Assembly: GCF_006658505.1 (NCBI RefSeq)
Contig: NZ_VFUZ01000002.1
Location: forward strand, 124,001-188,000
DNA from: Mesorhizobium sp. B2-4-15
GTDB taxonomy: Bacteria; Pseudomonadota; Alphaproteobacteria; Rhizobiales; Rhizobiaceae
Length of the DNA stretch: 64,000 nucleotides
Direction of reading: 5' to 3'
Below, piece by piece: positions 8,996-17,234 of this stretch (positions are counted from its first letter, which is position 1; every line of letters begins with the position of its first letter). Position numbers and translations under genes: made by a program. Under the pieces are notes generated by a model. The model was not told where the DNA came from. It ran no database searches and saw nothing but the letters and a program-made list of their open reading frames with translations.

Positions 8996-9122
8996 CCGCC
9001 CCTCATCCGCCTGCCGGCACCTTCTCCCCGTAATAGAGACGGGGAGAAGGGGACTGGCCGCAACGTCGGCGACCCCCTCTTCCCCGTTTTTTACGGGGAG
9101 AGGGTAAGGGTGAGGGGCAGCG
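8996..9122. repeat. Composite rhizobial palindromic repeat
   Basis: Two tight inverted repeats lie between outer inverted arms (CCCCTCA near 9000, TGAGGGG near 9113). The first is CTTCTCCCCGT/ACGGGGAGAAG (9021-9031, 9039-9049). The second is CCTCTTCCCCGT and ACGGGGAGAGG around a T6 loop (about 9075-9111). It fills the gap between the binding-protein and regulator genes and could form a strong hairpin in the mRNA, stabilising the upstream message. Related elements lie at 12.7-12.9 kb and 52.9 kb. Confidence 0.75.
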
Positions 9123-9183
9123 CAAACGTGCGAACGACAACGCTGCGTTGCTCGATAGGGACGCGGCAAACGAGGACCGATGC

Positions 9184-9792
9184 ATGGACATGCTGGACGA
9201 ACAGGCCGAGAAGCCCAAAGACGATGCCGACGTTCGCGTCGGTCGGCGCGTGCGGGCGTTGCGGCTCGAGCGCCGCCTTTCGCTGGCGGAGCTTGCCGCC
9301 AGGGCGGGCGTGTCGATCGGCGCGCTCAGCCAGATCGAGCGCGGCATGTCTTCGCTGCGCGTCAAGGTCATCTGGCCGCTCGCCGCGGCTCTGGACATCG
9401 AGCCGTCGGCGCTGATCGCTGACGGCGACGATGCCGTCAACGATCTCTACTGCGTGCGTGCAAACAGCCGCCGCGCCATCCCGGTGAAGTCGGAGGGCAT
9501 CGCCAAGGCGCTGCTGTCGCCGCCGGGCGCGACGCTGACCGGCATGCTGGTAACGGTGGAAGCCGGCGGCGGCACCGCGGAAGCCTATGCGCATGCAGGC
9601 CATGAGTTTGGCTACGTGCTCGCAGGGGAGGTCGAACTGGTGGTGGATTCGACAAAATATGTGCTGAAGACCGGCGACAGTTTTGCCTTCAAGAGCACGC
9701 TGTTGCACGCTTTCCGAAATCCCGGCGGCGAGCAATGCCGGATCCTCTGGGTCAACACCACGAAGCCGTCCGAGGTTCGCGATGGCGCCTGA
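9184..9792 (+). CDS. XRE-family regulator with C-terminal cupin domain
   Basis: A 202-residue regulator. The N-terminal helix-turn-helix (residues about 16-70: SLAELAARAGVSIGALSQIE) is followed by a small-ligand-sensing cupin barrel (HAGHEFGYVLAGEVELVVD). PuuR-type proteins of this architecture control polyamine genes. ATG 9184 has GAGGACCG upstream; a TTG at 9148 is less likely. Its stop overlaps the start of the ATPase gene by 11 nt, so regulator and ATPase are co-translated. It probably controls the importer through the inverted repeats near 6.0 kb. Confidence 0.9.
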   Translation: MDMLDEQAEKPKDDADVRVGRRVRALRLERRLSLAELAARAGVSIGALSQIERGMSSLRVKVIWPLAAALDIEPSALIADGDDAVNDLYCVRANSRRAIPVKSEGIAKALLSPPGATLTGMLVTVEAGGGTAEAYAHAGHEFGYVLAGEVELVVDSTKYVLKTGDSFAFKSTLLHAFRNPGGEQCRILWVNTTKPSEVRDGA

Positions 9793-10867
9793 TCCCCTTG
9801 TTCGACTGCAGGCGGTCTCGAAGATTTTTCCCGGCGGTATCGTCGGGCTCGATGCTGTCGATCTCGACATCATCAGTGGCGAACTCATCACGCTGCTCGG
9901 GCCGTCCGGGTGCGGCAAGACCACCAGTCTGCGTGTCATCGCCGGCTTCGAAAGCCCGTCGAGCGGCACGGTGCTGCTCGACGGCCGTGACATCACGGCG
10001 CTTCGGCCTTACGACCGGCCGGTCAACACCGTGTTCCAGGACTACGCACTGTTTCCCCACATGAACGTCGCCGAAAATGTCGGCTTCGGCCTGTCGCTGC
10101 GCAGATTGTCCGGAGCCGAACAGGCAAAGCGCGTCGGTGAAGCCCTCGATATGGTCGGCCTCGCCGACAAGCTTCGCGCCCGCGTTTCCGAACTGTCGGG
10201 CGGCCAGCGGCAGCGTGTGGCGCTGGCCCGCGCCATCGTCTGCGAGCCGCGCGTGCTCTTGCTCGACGAACCGCTTTCGGCGCTGGACGCGCATCTGCGC
10301 GAACAGATGCAGGTCGAGTTGAAGCGGCTGCAGTCACGGCTTGGCACCACCTTCGTCATGGTCACCCATGACCAGACCGAAGCGCTGTCGATCTCCGACC
10401 GCATCGTTGTCATGAACAAGGGCCGCATCGAACAGATCGCGCCGCCGGCGGTACTGTACGACCGGCCCGCCACGACGTTTGTGGCGAGCTTTATCGGCAC
10501 CATGAATCTCCTGCAGTCGCATTTCGTCGGCCGCGACGGTGATCGCCTGCGTTTTACCGCCGGCGCCCTGGCGCTGGAGGCAACTTCTGAAACTGGCAAG
10601 TCACCCGGGCAAGGCGAGGTGCGGACCATCGGCGTGCGCCCGGAGGACTTGCTGGCAACGACCGAGGCCGCGCCGGGCACGGCGCCGGCGCGCGTCAACA
10701 GCGTCGTCTTTCACGGCCGCACGCTGCGGCTGCATGCCGAACTCGAGAAAGGCGCGCCTGTTGTCATCGATGCGCCGCGCCAGGCCGAGGGTTTCCAGTT
10801 CAGCGTCGGCGACGTGGCGCATATCAGCCTGCGCCGTGGCGCCAACTGCCCTATGCTGCCCGGCTGA
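9782..10867 (+). CDS. Polyamine-type ABC transporter ATP-binding protein (PotA-like)
   Basis: A 361-residue ATPase subunit. Walker A GPSGCGKTT, signature LSGGQRQRVALARAIV, Walker B LLLDEPLSALD and the switch histidine (VTHDQTEAL) are all present. The last 110 residues form the TOBE domain usual in PotA/MalK-type subunits. The start inside the regulator gene (11-nt overlap) is supported by alignment of the N terminus (PLVRLQAVSKIF). It powers the two permeases encoded at 6.1-7.8 kb. Confidence 0.93.
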   Translation: MAPDPLVRLQAVSKIFPGGIVGLDAVDLDIISGELITLLGPSGCGKTTSLRVIAGFESPSSGTVLLDGRDITALRPYDRPVNTVFQDYALFPHMNVAENVGFGLSLRRLSGAEQAKRVGEALDMVGLADKLRARVSELSGGQRQRVALARAIVCEPRVLLLDEPLSALDAHLREQMQVELKRLQSRLGTTFVMVTHDQTEALSISDRIVVMNKGRIEQIAPPAVLYDRPATTFVASFIGTMNLLQSHFVGRDGDRLRFTAGALALEATSETGKSPGQGEVRTIGVRPEDLLATTEAAPGTAPARVNSVVFHGRTLRLHAELEKGAPVVIDAPRQAEGFQFSVGDVAHISLRRGANCPMLPG

Positions 10868-10997
10868 CCTGCCCCATCGGCGGCCACAAGCAGTCGGACA
10901 ACGGCCGCGAAGACGCCGACCGGCGATCCCTGATGTCCTCAAGGTCAAGGGCATCATCTGCTACGGTTTCTGCCATTCACGCTTGACTCAAAGGTCT

Positions 10998-11012
10998 GTT
11001 CCTGTTTTGTTC
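10998..11012 (+). promoter_or_regulatory. LexA (SOS) box upstream of LigT-like gene
   Basis: GTTC (10998-11001), seven bases, GTTC (11009-11012) exactly matches the direct-repeat LexA box GTTC-N7-GTTC known in Alphaproteobacteria. A TTGACT at 10983-10988 lies just upstream and could be a -35 element, so LexA bound here would block the promoter. The box is 46 nt before the start of the 2'-5' RNA ligase-like gene. A chance match cannot be excluded from one site. Confidence 0.65.
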
Positions 11013-11058
11013 TATATGCCAGAGCAAAACGGGAGCGTTCCTTGGCGAGCGTACGCGT

Positions 11059-11661
11059 ATGTACCAAGGCGAGTTCGATTTCGGAATTCCAGAGCCGCCA
11101 TGGCGGCCTAAGCGGCCGGAGCGCGTCTTCTACGGCTTGTTTTTGCAGCAGAAGGACTATTCGCGGTTTGCGGATTGTCAAAGCCAGCTGTGCGGCCAAT
11201 GTGAGATAACCGGCTCACGTTTGCTGTATCACCGGTTTCACGTCAGCCTGCAACATGTCGGTGATTACAAAAGGCTGCCAGAGAAAATCATCTTCGCAGC
11301 GGCCCGATCGGGGCGGCGCATCGCGATGTCTGAGTTTGATGTCACCTTCCGTCATTTCAGGAGCTTTCCCGGTCGCCCGGCGACGAGGGGCCGCCCGGCC
11401 AAGCATCCTTTCGTGCTTCTCGCCGATGACGGACCGGTTTGTGAATTGAGCAGGAAGCTCGGCGCAGAAATGTTGCGCGAAGGCCTCAAAGCTTCAGGCG
11501 GTTTGGTTCCACATTTGACGCTGGCCTATGACCAGAAACTTATTCCGCAACAGCCTATCGGCCCAATCAGCTTTGCCGCCCGGCAGTTCGTTCTTGTGCA
11601 CAGCTTGCGCGGACTGAAGAAGTACGTTTTCCCGGAATGTTGGCCGCTCAGGGCGATGTGA
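11059..11661 (+). CDS. 2'-5' RNA ligase / LigT-like 2H phosphoesterase
   Basis: A 200-residue cytoplasmic protein. The two catalytic tetrapeptides of the 2H phosphoesterase superfamily are visible: H-V-S (FHVSLQHVGD, near residue 61) and H-L-T (PHLTLAYD, near residue 157). The family opens or joins 2'-5' or 2',3'-cyclic phosphodiester bonds in RNA; the physiological substrate is unknown. The gene stands alone behind a LexA box, which suggests induction by DNA damage. The starting residues MYQGEFDFG occur at the first ATG. Confidence 0.8.
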   Translation: MYQGEFDFGIPEPPWRPKRPERVFYGLFLQQKDYSRFADCQSQLCGQCEITGSRLLYHRFHVSLQHVGDYKRLPEKIIFAAARSGRRIAMSEFDVTFRHFRSFPGRPATRGRPAKHPFVLLADDGPVCELSRKLGAEMLREGLKASGGLVPHLTLAYDQKLIPQQPIGPISFAARQFVLVHSLRGLKKYVFPECWPLRAM

Positions 11662-11808
11662 TGCGCCGATCGCTCACCCTCAAACCGTCGTCACAGAGCC
11701 GGGCTATATCTATCGTCCTGACACAGCTTGTCAGCTGTCGTGCGGACAAAGGTGGCGGACCAGCAAGCGCTTCCCTACTTCGAGTGCGTCTGAACAGGAG
11801 GAACACAA

Positions 11809-12162
11809 ATGACTATCGCGGAAATTGCCAAGGATTTCACCGAACTCCTCAAGCAGGGTGATCACGTCGGTGCTGCCGAAAAGTACAATGCCGACGATAT
11901 CGCCAGTTACGAGGCCATGGAGGGGCCGATGGCCGTCAGCCACGGCAAGGAGGCCCTCAAGCAGAAGGGCCAGTGGTGGCAAGAGAACAACGAAGTGCAC
12001 GGCGGCTCCGTCGAAGGCCCTTATGTCAACGGCGACCAGTTCGCCGTGCGCTTCACGTTTGACATAACGCCCAAGGCTACGGGCGAGCGCGTCACCATGG
12101 ATGAAGTTGCACTTTACACGGTCAAGAACGGCAAGATCACCGAAGAGCGCTTCTACTATTGA
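11809..12162 (+). CDS. SnoaL/NTF2-like small protein
   Basis: A 117-residue single-domain protein of the nuclear transport factor 2 superfamily, with the pattern EIAKDFTELLKQGDHVGAAE at the start and a beta-rich C terminus ending ITEERFYY. AGGAGGAACACAA precedes the ATG. Such proteins are small hydrolases, isomerases or ligand binders; no specific role can be given. It is monocistronic between the LigT-like and ArsC-like genes. Confidence 0.8.
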   Translation: MTIAEIAKDFTELLKQGDHVGAAEKYNADDIASYEAMEGPMAVSHGKEALKQKGQWWQENNEVHGGSVEGPYVNGDQFAVRFTFDITPKATGERVTMDEVALYTVKNGKITEERFYY

Positions 12163-12354
12163 GGCAATGCCGTCGGCTTTCCGGAGTCTGCTTTCTTCGC
12201 CGCAGGATGAAAAAACAGCATGGCGGCCGGGGCAATGCCCTGGCCGTCATGCAAGGTTCCAAATCGTCTTCACATAGGGTGCGGGCTGGAAAAGCGGGAA
12301 GGGCGGTTTTAGGGTGCGGGACGGATTCGACAGCCGGCCCAGGGGAAGCACGCT

Positions 12355-12708
12355 TTGACGATCACCATGTACGGCATCACCAACTGTGACACGATCAAGA
12401 AGGCGCGCGTCTGGCTGGAGAGCCATGACGTGCCTTATCGTTTCCATGACTATCGGGCCGAAGGGATCGAAGCGGGCAGGCTGAATGACTGGGTCGGCAA
12501 GGTCGGCTGGGAAAAGCTGCTCAACAAGGGCAGCACCACATTCCGCGAGCTGCCGGAGGCAGACAAGCAATCGCTCGACGAAAAGAAGGCCAAGGCGCTG
12601 ATGCTGGCCAAGCCGACGATGATCAAGCGCCCGGTGCTGGAACTCGGCGACAGTATTCTCGTCGGGTTCAAGCCGGATGTCTATGAGCAGGCGGTTGGTG
12701 CAAAGTAG
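12355..12708 (+). CDS. ArsC/Spx-family protein (YffB-like)
   Basis: A 117-residue thioredoxin-fold protein of the arsenate reductase-like family. It has a single N-terminal cysteine in GITNCDTIKKARVWL and the C-terminal IKRPVL arginine region. The start is TTG at 12355, chosen because AGGGGAAG lies at good spacing and family members begin a few residues before YGI-NCDT; ATG 12367 would remove this. The YffB branch is glutathione-linked and of unknown substrate, so arsenate reduction should not be assumed. Confidence 0.85.
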   Translation: MTITMYGITNCDTIKKARVWLESHDVPYRFHDYRAEGIEAGRLNDWVGKVGWEKLLNKGSTTFRELPEADKQSLDEKKAKALMLAKPTMIKRPVLELGDSILVGFKPDVYEQAVGAK

Positions 12709-12720
12709 ATAGGCGGCGAT

Positions 12721-12890
12721 CCTTCGCGCCCCTCTGTCCTGCCGGACATCCCCCACAAGGAGGGAGATTGGCAGCTCCGCTGTCCGACCTTCGTCTTCAA
12801 CGTTGAAAATTGGCGAAAGCCGTCGCGACATCAATCTCCCCCCTTTTGGGGGAGATGTCCGGCAGGACAGAGGGGGGCGCTGTCCCGCCA
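12721..12890. repeat. Inverted pair of palindromic repeats
   Basis: The gap between the ArsC-like and DUF488 genes holds two oppositely oriented copies of one element, about 12721-12775 and 12829-12890. Each contains a C-rich/G-rich palindrome (ATCTCCCCCCTTTTGGGGGAGAT in the second copy) followed by TGTCCGGCAGGACAGAGGGG. The same unit, also as an inverted pair, is found inside glyS at 46523-46677. It lies between two convergent genes, where it may act as a transcription stop. Confidence 0.75.
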
Positions 12891-12906
12891 GCTTTCAAAA
12901 ACCGTT

Positions 12907-13260
12907 TCAATCCCCGCGCAAGTACCCTGCCAGCGCCACCGCATTGTTGTGCGCCTCGTCATGCGCTCCGTAGAGCAACGTCACCCCGCCTTTGCCAAGC
13001 AAGGCACGCAACTCCGCCACTGCTTGGTCATTGCCGTCGAGCTCGGCTCTGTACCGCTTCTGGAACTCTTCCCATCGCGCCGGCTCGTGGCCGAACCATT
13101 TGCGCAGGTCGTCGCTCGGTGCGATGTCCTTCAGCCATTGCGTCAGCGCGGCGTCCTGCTTGCTGACACCACGCGGCCAGATGCGGTCGACCAGGACGCG
13201 TTGGCCATCGCCGGGTTCCGGCGTTTCATAGACGCGCTTCACCTTGATGTCGAAGGCCAT
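12907..13260 (-). CDS. DUF488 family protein
   Basis: A 117-residue protein with the family hallmarks VDRIWPRGVSKQDA and RWEEFQKRYRAEL and a C-terminal LLYGAHDEAHNNA. The family is widespread and biochemically uncharacterised. ATG 13260 has GGAGG at 4-5 nt; the in-frame GTG directly before it is too close to that site. It follows the M29 aminopeptidase gene by 18 nt on the same strand and is probably co-transcribed with it. Confidence 0.88.
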   Translation of the reverse strand: MAFDIKVKRVYETPEPGDGQRVLVDRIWPRGVSKQDAALTQWLKDIAPSDDLRKWFGHEPARWEEFQKRYRAELDGNDQAVAELRALLGKGGVTLLYGAHDEAHNNAVALAGYLRGD

Positions 13261-13278
13261 CACACCTCCACGGCTCGC

Positions 13279-14535
13279 TCAGGCCCATTCGCCCTTGCGC
13301 ATCACCGGCACGCGGCTGCCGTCCTTATTGACGCCGTCAATGTCGATCTTGTCCGAGCCGATCATCCAGTCGATGTGGATGAAGCTCTTGTTGCCGCCGC
13401 GCGCCGCGATCTCGTCCTGGCTGAGCGAGGCGCCGTTGACGAAGCATTTCGAATAGCATTGGCCAAGCGCGATGTGGCAGGCGGCGTTCTCGTCGAACAG
13501 CGTGTTGAAGAACAACAGCCCGCTCTTCGAGATCGGGGAGGAATGCGGCACCAGTGCCACTTCGCCGAGGCGGCGCGCGCCTTCGTCGGTGTCGAGCACT
13601 TTCTTCAAGACATCCTCGCCCTTCGACGCCTTGGCCTCGACGATCCTGCCTTCTTCGAAACGCACCGAGATCTCGTCGATCAGCGTGCCCTGGTAGGACA
13701 GCGGTTTCGTGGAGGAGACATGGCCTTCGACGCGCCTTGCATGCGGCGTGGTGAAGACTTCCTCGGTCGGGATGTTGGGGTTGCAGGTGATGCCGTTCTT
13801 GGCCGTCGAGGCGCCGCCCATCCACTCATGGCCGTCCGCCAACCCGACCGTCAGGTCGGTGCCCGGTCCGGTGAAGTGCAGGGCGTGGAAATTATGGCCG
13901 TTGAGCCATTCGGTGCGGCCGCGCAGTGCTGCGTTGTGCGCCTTCCAGTTGCCGATCGGATCCTCGACGTCGACTCTCGAGGCGGCGAAGATGGCGTCGG
14001 CGAGCTTCGCCACGGCGACATCGTCGGCGTCGTCCGGGAAGACTTGCCTGGCCCAGGCCAGATCGGGATAAGCGATAATGTTCCAGTTGATGTCGAAGCC
14101 GGTGATCTTTTCCAGCGCCGGCTGGTAGGCCACCGAATTGGCCTTGTTGGCGCGCGCCACCTTGGCCGGGTCCTGCGCCGACAACAGCGAGGGATCCTCG
14201 CCGCGCACGGCAAGCCGCGCCGCATTGTTGGAAAAGGCCTTCGCCATGCCCTCATACAGCCAGCCGGCGGCGCGGTCGAAGCCGGCCTCGGCGCCGAAGC
14301 GGTAGCGCGCCAGCGTTATCTCGTCATCGTTGAAGATCGGCGTCACCAGTCCGGCGCCGGCCTTGTAGGCGTGTTCGACGATGCGCCTGGTCAGCGGCAG
14401 CGCCGCGATCGACGATGTCAGCACCAGATCCTGTCCGGGTTGCAATTGCAGGCCTACCTTGATGGCGACCTCCGCCAGCCTGTCGAGCTTCACCGGGTCG
14501 ATCGTTGCGGAAACGCCGCGCGAATGTGTGGTCAT
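13279..14535 (-). CDS. Aminopeptidase, peptidase family M29
   Basis: A 418-residue cytoplasmic metallo-aminopeptidase (AmpS/aminopeptidase T type) that removes N-terminal residues using two metal ions. Conserved blocks include GTDLTVGLADGHEW, NIPTEEVFTTPHARR with metal-ligand Glu and His, and LALGQCY near the end. Its ATG overlaps the TGA of the upstream LysR gene as ATGA, so it is translated together with that regulator. This tight coupling suggests the regulator may control its own operon. Confidence 0.92.
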   Translation of the reverse strand: MTTHSRGVSATIDPVKLDRLAEVAIKVGLQLQPGQDLVLTSSIAALPLTRRIVEHAYKAGAGLVTPIFNDDEITLARYRFGAEAGFDRAAGWLYEGMAKAFSNNAARLAVRGEDPSLLSAQDPAKVARANKANSVAYQPALEKITGFDINWNIIAYPDLAWARQVFPDDADDVAVAKLADAIFAASRVDVEDPIGNWKAHNAALRGRTEWLNGHNFHALHFTGPGTDLTVGLADGHEWMGGASTAKNGITCNPNIPTEEVFTTPHARRVEGHVSSTKPLSYQGTLIDEISVRFEEGRIVEAKASKGEDVLKKVLDTDEGARRLGEVALVPHSSPISKSGLLFFNTLFDENAACHIALGQCYSKCFVNGASLSQDEIAARGGNKSFIHIDWMIGSDKIDIDGVNKDGSRVPVMRKGEWA

Positions 14536-15524
14536 GATCCTGCCTGTCGTAGTGGGATGTCTCGTTCAACATAGACCGGTGCCACGCCGCTTTCCACCGC
14601 GTTCGTGCCAGCAGGTCCTGCAGTCGCCGATCCGAACTGCGCCATCGTCGCCTCGATCTCTTCCTTGATCCAGACCTTGAAGTCCCGGACCTTGCGGCTT
14701 TCGGTCTTGGCCGACGAGGTGACCAGCCAATAGCCGAGCCCGCTCTGGGCGCGGACCCCGAACGGCGCCACCAGCCGCCCGTCGGCCAGTGCATCGGCCG
14801 TCAGCAACTGCCAGCCCAGCATCACGCCATGGCCGGCGATCGCCGATTCCAGGCACAGCATCGGATCGGTGAAGCGCGCGCCTTTCTGGAAGGTGACGGG
14901 CGGAACGCCGGCGGCGGCGAACCAGCTTTCCCAGTTGATCATCGCCCGTTCGTCGGTGATGGCGCAGGTCAGCGCCAAATCCTCGATCGATTTCAATTTG
15001 CCAGCGATCGATGGCGCGCAGACCGGGAAGATCTCCTGCGCCAAAAGCAGTTCTGCTCGCCCGCCCGGCCATTTGCCGTCGCCAAGCCGGATGGCGATGT
15101 CGATGTCGGAATGGTCGAGATTGGCCAGACGCACGGAGGCGTCGATGCGGAGCAGCACATTGGGATGCCGGGTGAAGTGGCGCGACAGCCGCGGCAGCAG
15201 CCATTTCGAGGCGAAGGCCGGTGCCACCGAAACCACCAGCGTGCATTGGGTCGCCTCATCGGCCAGCGCCACCGCGTGGGCAAGCTCGCGAAACCCCGCG
15301 CCAAGGCGGGTGGCGAAGAGGGCGCCGAATTCGGTCAGCACCAGACCGCTCGCCGTGCGCTCGAACAGCGCCTGGCCGAGTTGCTTTTCAGTGCGGCTTA
15401 TCTGCTGGCTCACGGCGCTGACGGAAACGTTGAGCTCGCCGGCGGCCGCCGCGAGCGACCCGAGACGGGCGACGGTTTCGACGGCGCGAAGGCCGTTGAG
15501 ATGGATGCGGTTGAGCATGGCCAT
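14532..15524 (-). CDS. LysR-family regulator, GcvA-like
   Basis: A 330-residue regulator. The N-terminal winged helix is at residues 4-63 (LNGLRAVETVARLGSLAAAA, then SVSAVSQQISRTEKQLG), and the substrate-binding domain carries the GcvA-like ASKWLLPRL and LALTC blocks. Start ATG 15524, or 15518, fits the family; the longer frame to 15560 is not supported. It is translationally coupled to the M29 aminopeptidase downstream and divergent from a small gene at 15617. The effector is unknown. Confidence 0.9.
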   Translation of the reverse strand: MAMLNRIHLNGLRAVETVARLGSLAAAAGELNVSVSAVSQQISRTEKQLGQALFERTASGLVLTEFGALFATRLGAGFRELAHAVALADEATQCTLVVSVAPAFASKWLLPRLSRHFTRHPNVLLRIDASVRLANLDHSDIDIAIRLGDGKWPGGRAELLLAQEIFPVCAPSIAGKLKSIEDLALTCAITDERAMINWESWFAAAGVPPVTFQKGARFTDPMLCLESAIAGHGVMLGWQLLTADALADGRLVAPFGVRAQSGLGYWLVTSSAKTESRKVRDFKVWIKEEIEATMAQFGSATAGPAGTNAVESGVAPVYVERDIPLRQAGS

Positions 15525-15616
15525 TTGAGTTTTTCTAAACCGACCCGACCGAAATCTCAATTGAAAGACAGGCCGAAACGACCGACCTTGTTGATGGGAG
15601 ACCCGCGGAGCCGGAA

Positions 15617-15841
15617 ATGTTGAGGTTGTTGTCGTCGCTGAAGGTCATGTTCGCCGCGAATGCGTCGCATGAGCCACGCTGCGACGGCGATACGCGGAGA
15701 TGGCTGACCGATCCGCTGTCGCATCCGGTGCTGAACACCATGTCGCAGCGTGAACTCGCTGACGTGCCGTTCAGGCTGACGGCGCGGCGGACCGTGCATG
15801 AGACCGCTTCATTTCACGCCGGTTTCGGCGGCCGCTGCTGA
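15617..15841 (+). CDS. Small hypothetical protein
   Basis: A 74-residue open frame with GGAG six bases before its ATG. The middle reads DPLSHPVLNTMSQRELADVPF, which resembles short conserved rhizobial proteins of unknown role and, faintly, the RELAD block of DUF1127. It is divergent from the LysR gene and 118 nt upstream of the MFS gene. The ribosome site and motif argue that it is real, but no function can be given. Confidence 0.45.
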   Translation: MLRLLSSLKVMFAANASHEPRCDGDTRRWLTDPLSHPVLNTMSQRELADVPFRLTARRTVHETASFHAGFGGRC

Positions 15842-15959
15842 ACGGACGCCACGCGTTCGGGATCAAGCAAAAGTCGAGCGGAGCATGGCGCGCCAAGGCT
15901 CCGCTGGCCCAATGAAAGGCGGATTGTTTCACCGGTCGCTGCATTTATTGTGCGCTGCA

Positions 15960-17120
15960 ATGAAATCGGCCAACTCCACAGCGCTGCGTTTCGCCTTCGC
16001 AGGCATGATTGCCATGGCAGTGGCCATGGGCATCGGCCGTTTCGTCTATACGCCGATCCTGCCCGGCATGATGGAAGAACTGCATCTGTCGCCGGCCAAT
16101 GCCGGGTGGATCGCTTCCGCCAATTATCTCGGCTACCTCGTCGGCGCGCTTGCCGCGGCTGGCGGTTGGGCGCATGGGCGCGAGCGTTTGCTGATGCTGA
16201 CAGGTCTTGGCGCCAGCACCGTGCTTGCCGCGCTGATGGGGCTGACCGACACAATGGTCGCCTTTCTCGTCATCCGTTTTCTGGCGGGTCTCGCCAGCGC
16301 CTTCGTCATGGTATTCATGGCCAGCATCGTTTTCAGCCATATTGCCGCCGCCGGTCGTGGCGACCTGCAGGCCTGGCATTTTGGCGGCGTCGGCCTTGGT
16401 ATCGCGATATCGGCGGCGATGATGGCGGTGCTGGTCACCGGGCATGCCGGCTGGGCAGCCGGCTGGCTCTGGTCGGCGGCCATTTCGGCATGTGGTTTCG
16501 TGGTCGTCGCGCTCTTGGCAAACGAAGGCCCGCTCGCCAATGGCGAAACCAGCCGCGAGCCGGCACTGCCGAAAGACCGGTCGCTGATGAAGGTCATCGT
16601 CGCCTACGGCCTGTTTGGGTTTGGCTATGTGGTGACCGCGACATTCCTGGTCGCCATCGTCCGGCAAGGCGGTGGCAGCCGCGTTTTCGAGGCCATGGTG
16701 TGGATGGTCGCCGGCCTCGCTGGCTTTCCCTCGACCTGGCTCTGGCAGAAGATCGCCACGCGGATCGGGCTCTATGGCGCCTATGCGCTGGCGTGCTTCA
16801 TCGAGGTGATCGGCGTCACTGCCAGCGTGGCGCTTGGCGGATATTCGGGGCCACTGCTTGGCGGCCTGCTGCTCGGCGGCACCTTCATTGCCATCACCGC
16901 GCTCGGCCTGCAGGCAGCGCGGCAGCAGGCGCCAAGGGCGCCCCGGCGCATCTTTGCCTTGATGACGGCGTCGTTCGGCCTTGGCCAGATCATCGGCCCC
17001 ATCGCCGCCGGGTTTCTGGCCCAGATGTCAGGCGATTTCTTTCTCGCTTCGATCGTCGCCGCGGCCCTGCTGGTCGTTTCCGGCGTCATCACCTGGTCGG
17101 CCGCGCCAAAATCGCCATGA
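15960..17120 (+). CDS. YbfB/YjiJ-family MFS transporter
   Basis: A 386-residue inner-membrane protein with 12 predicted hydrophobic segments. The opening RFAFAGMIAMAVAMGIGRFVY and the early PGMMEELHLSPANAGWI are typical of the YbfB/YjiJ group of the major facilitator superfamily. ATG 15960 was chosen because the region before it is not hydrophobic or conserved. Substrates of this group are unknown; some members export sugars or drugs. The gene stands alone between the small 15617 gene and bacA. Confidence 0.88.
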   Translation: MKSANSTALRFAFAGMIAMAVAMGIGRFVYTPILPGMMEELHLSPANAGWIASANYLGYLVGALAAAGGWAHGRERLLMLTGLGASTVLAALMGLTDTMVAFLVIRFLAGLASAFVMVFMASIVFSHIAAAGRGDLQAWHFGGVGLGIAISAAMMAVLVTGHAGWAAGWLWSAAISACGFVVVALLANEGPLANGETSREPALPKDRSLMKVIVAYGLFGFGYVVTATFLVAIVRQGGGSRVFEAMVWMVAGLAGFPSTWLWQKIATRIGLYGAYALACFIEVIGVTASVALGGYSGPLLGGLLLGGTFIAITALGLQAARQQAPRAPRRIFALMTASFGLGQIIGPIAAGFLAQMSGDFFLASIVAAALLVVSGVITWSAAPKSP

Positions 17121-17234
17121 TTTGTGGTCTTGCTCTGTGCCGGGTATCGGGCAGGCATTTTCTTTCCCCCTAATGTGTGACTTTATGCCCGCCATCATCA
17201 GCTGATTTGCGCATCGATCGAGGAATTCGCCCCA

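Noticed and set aside
11637..11861. 74-codon frame between the LigT-like and SnoaL-like genes
   Set aside because: Overlaps both neighbours in other frames, no ribosome site, no family.
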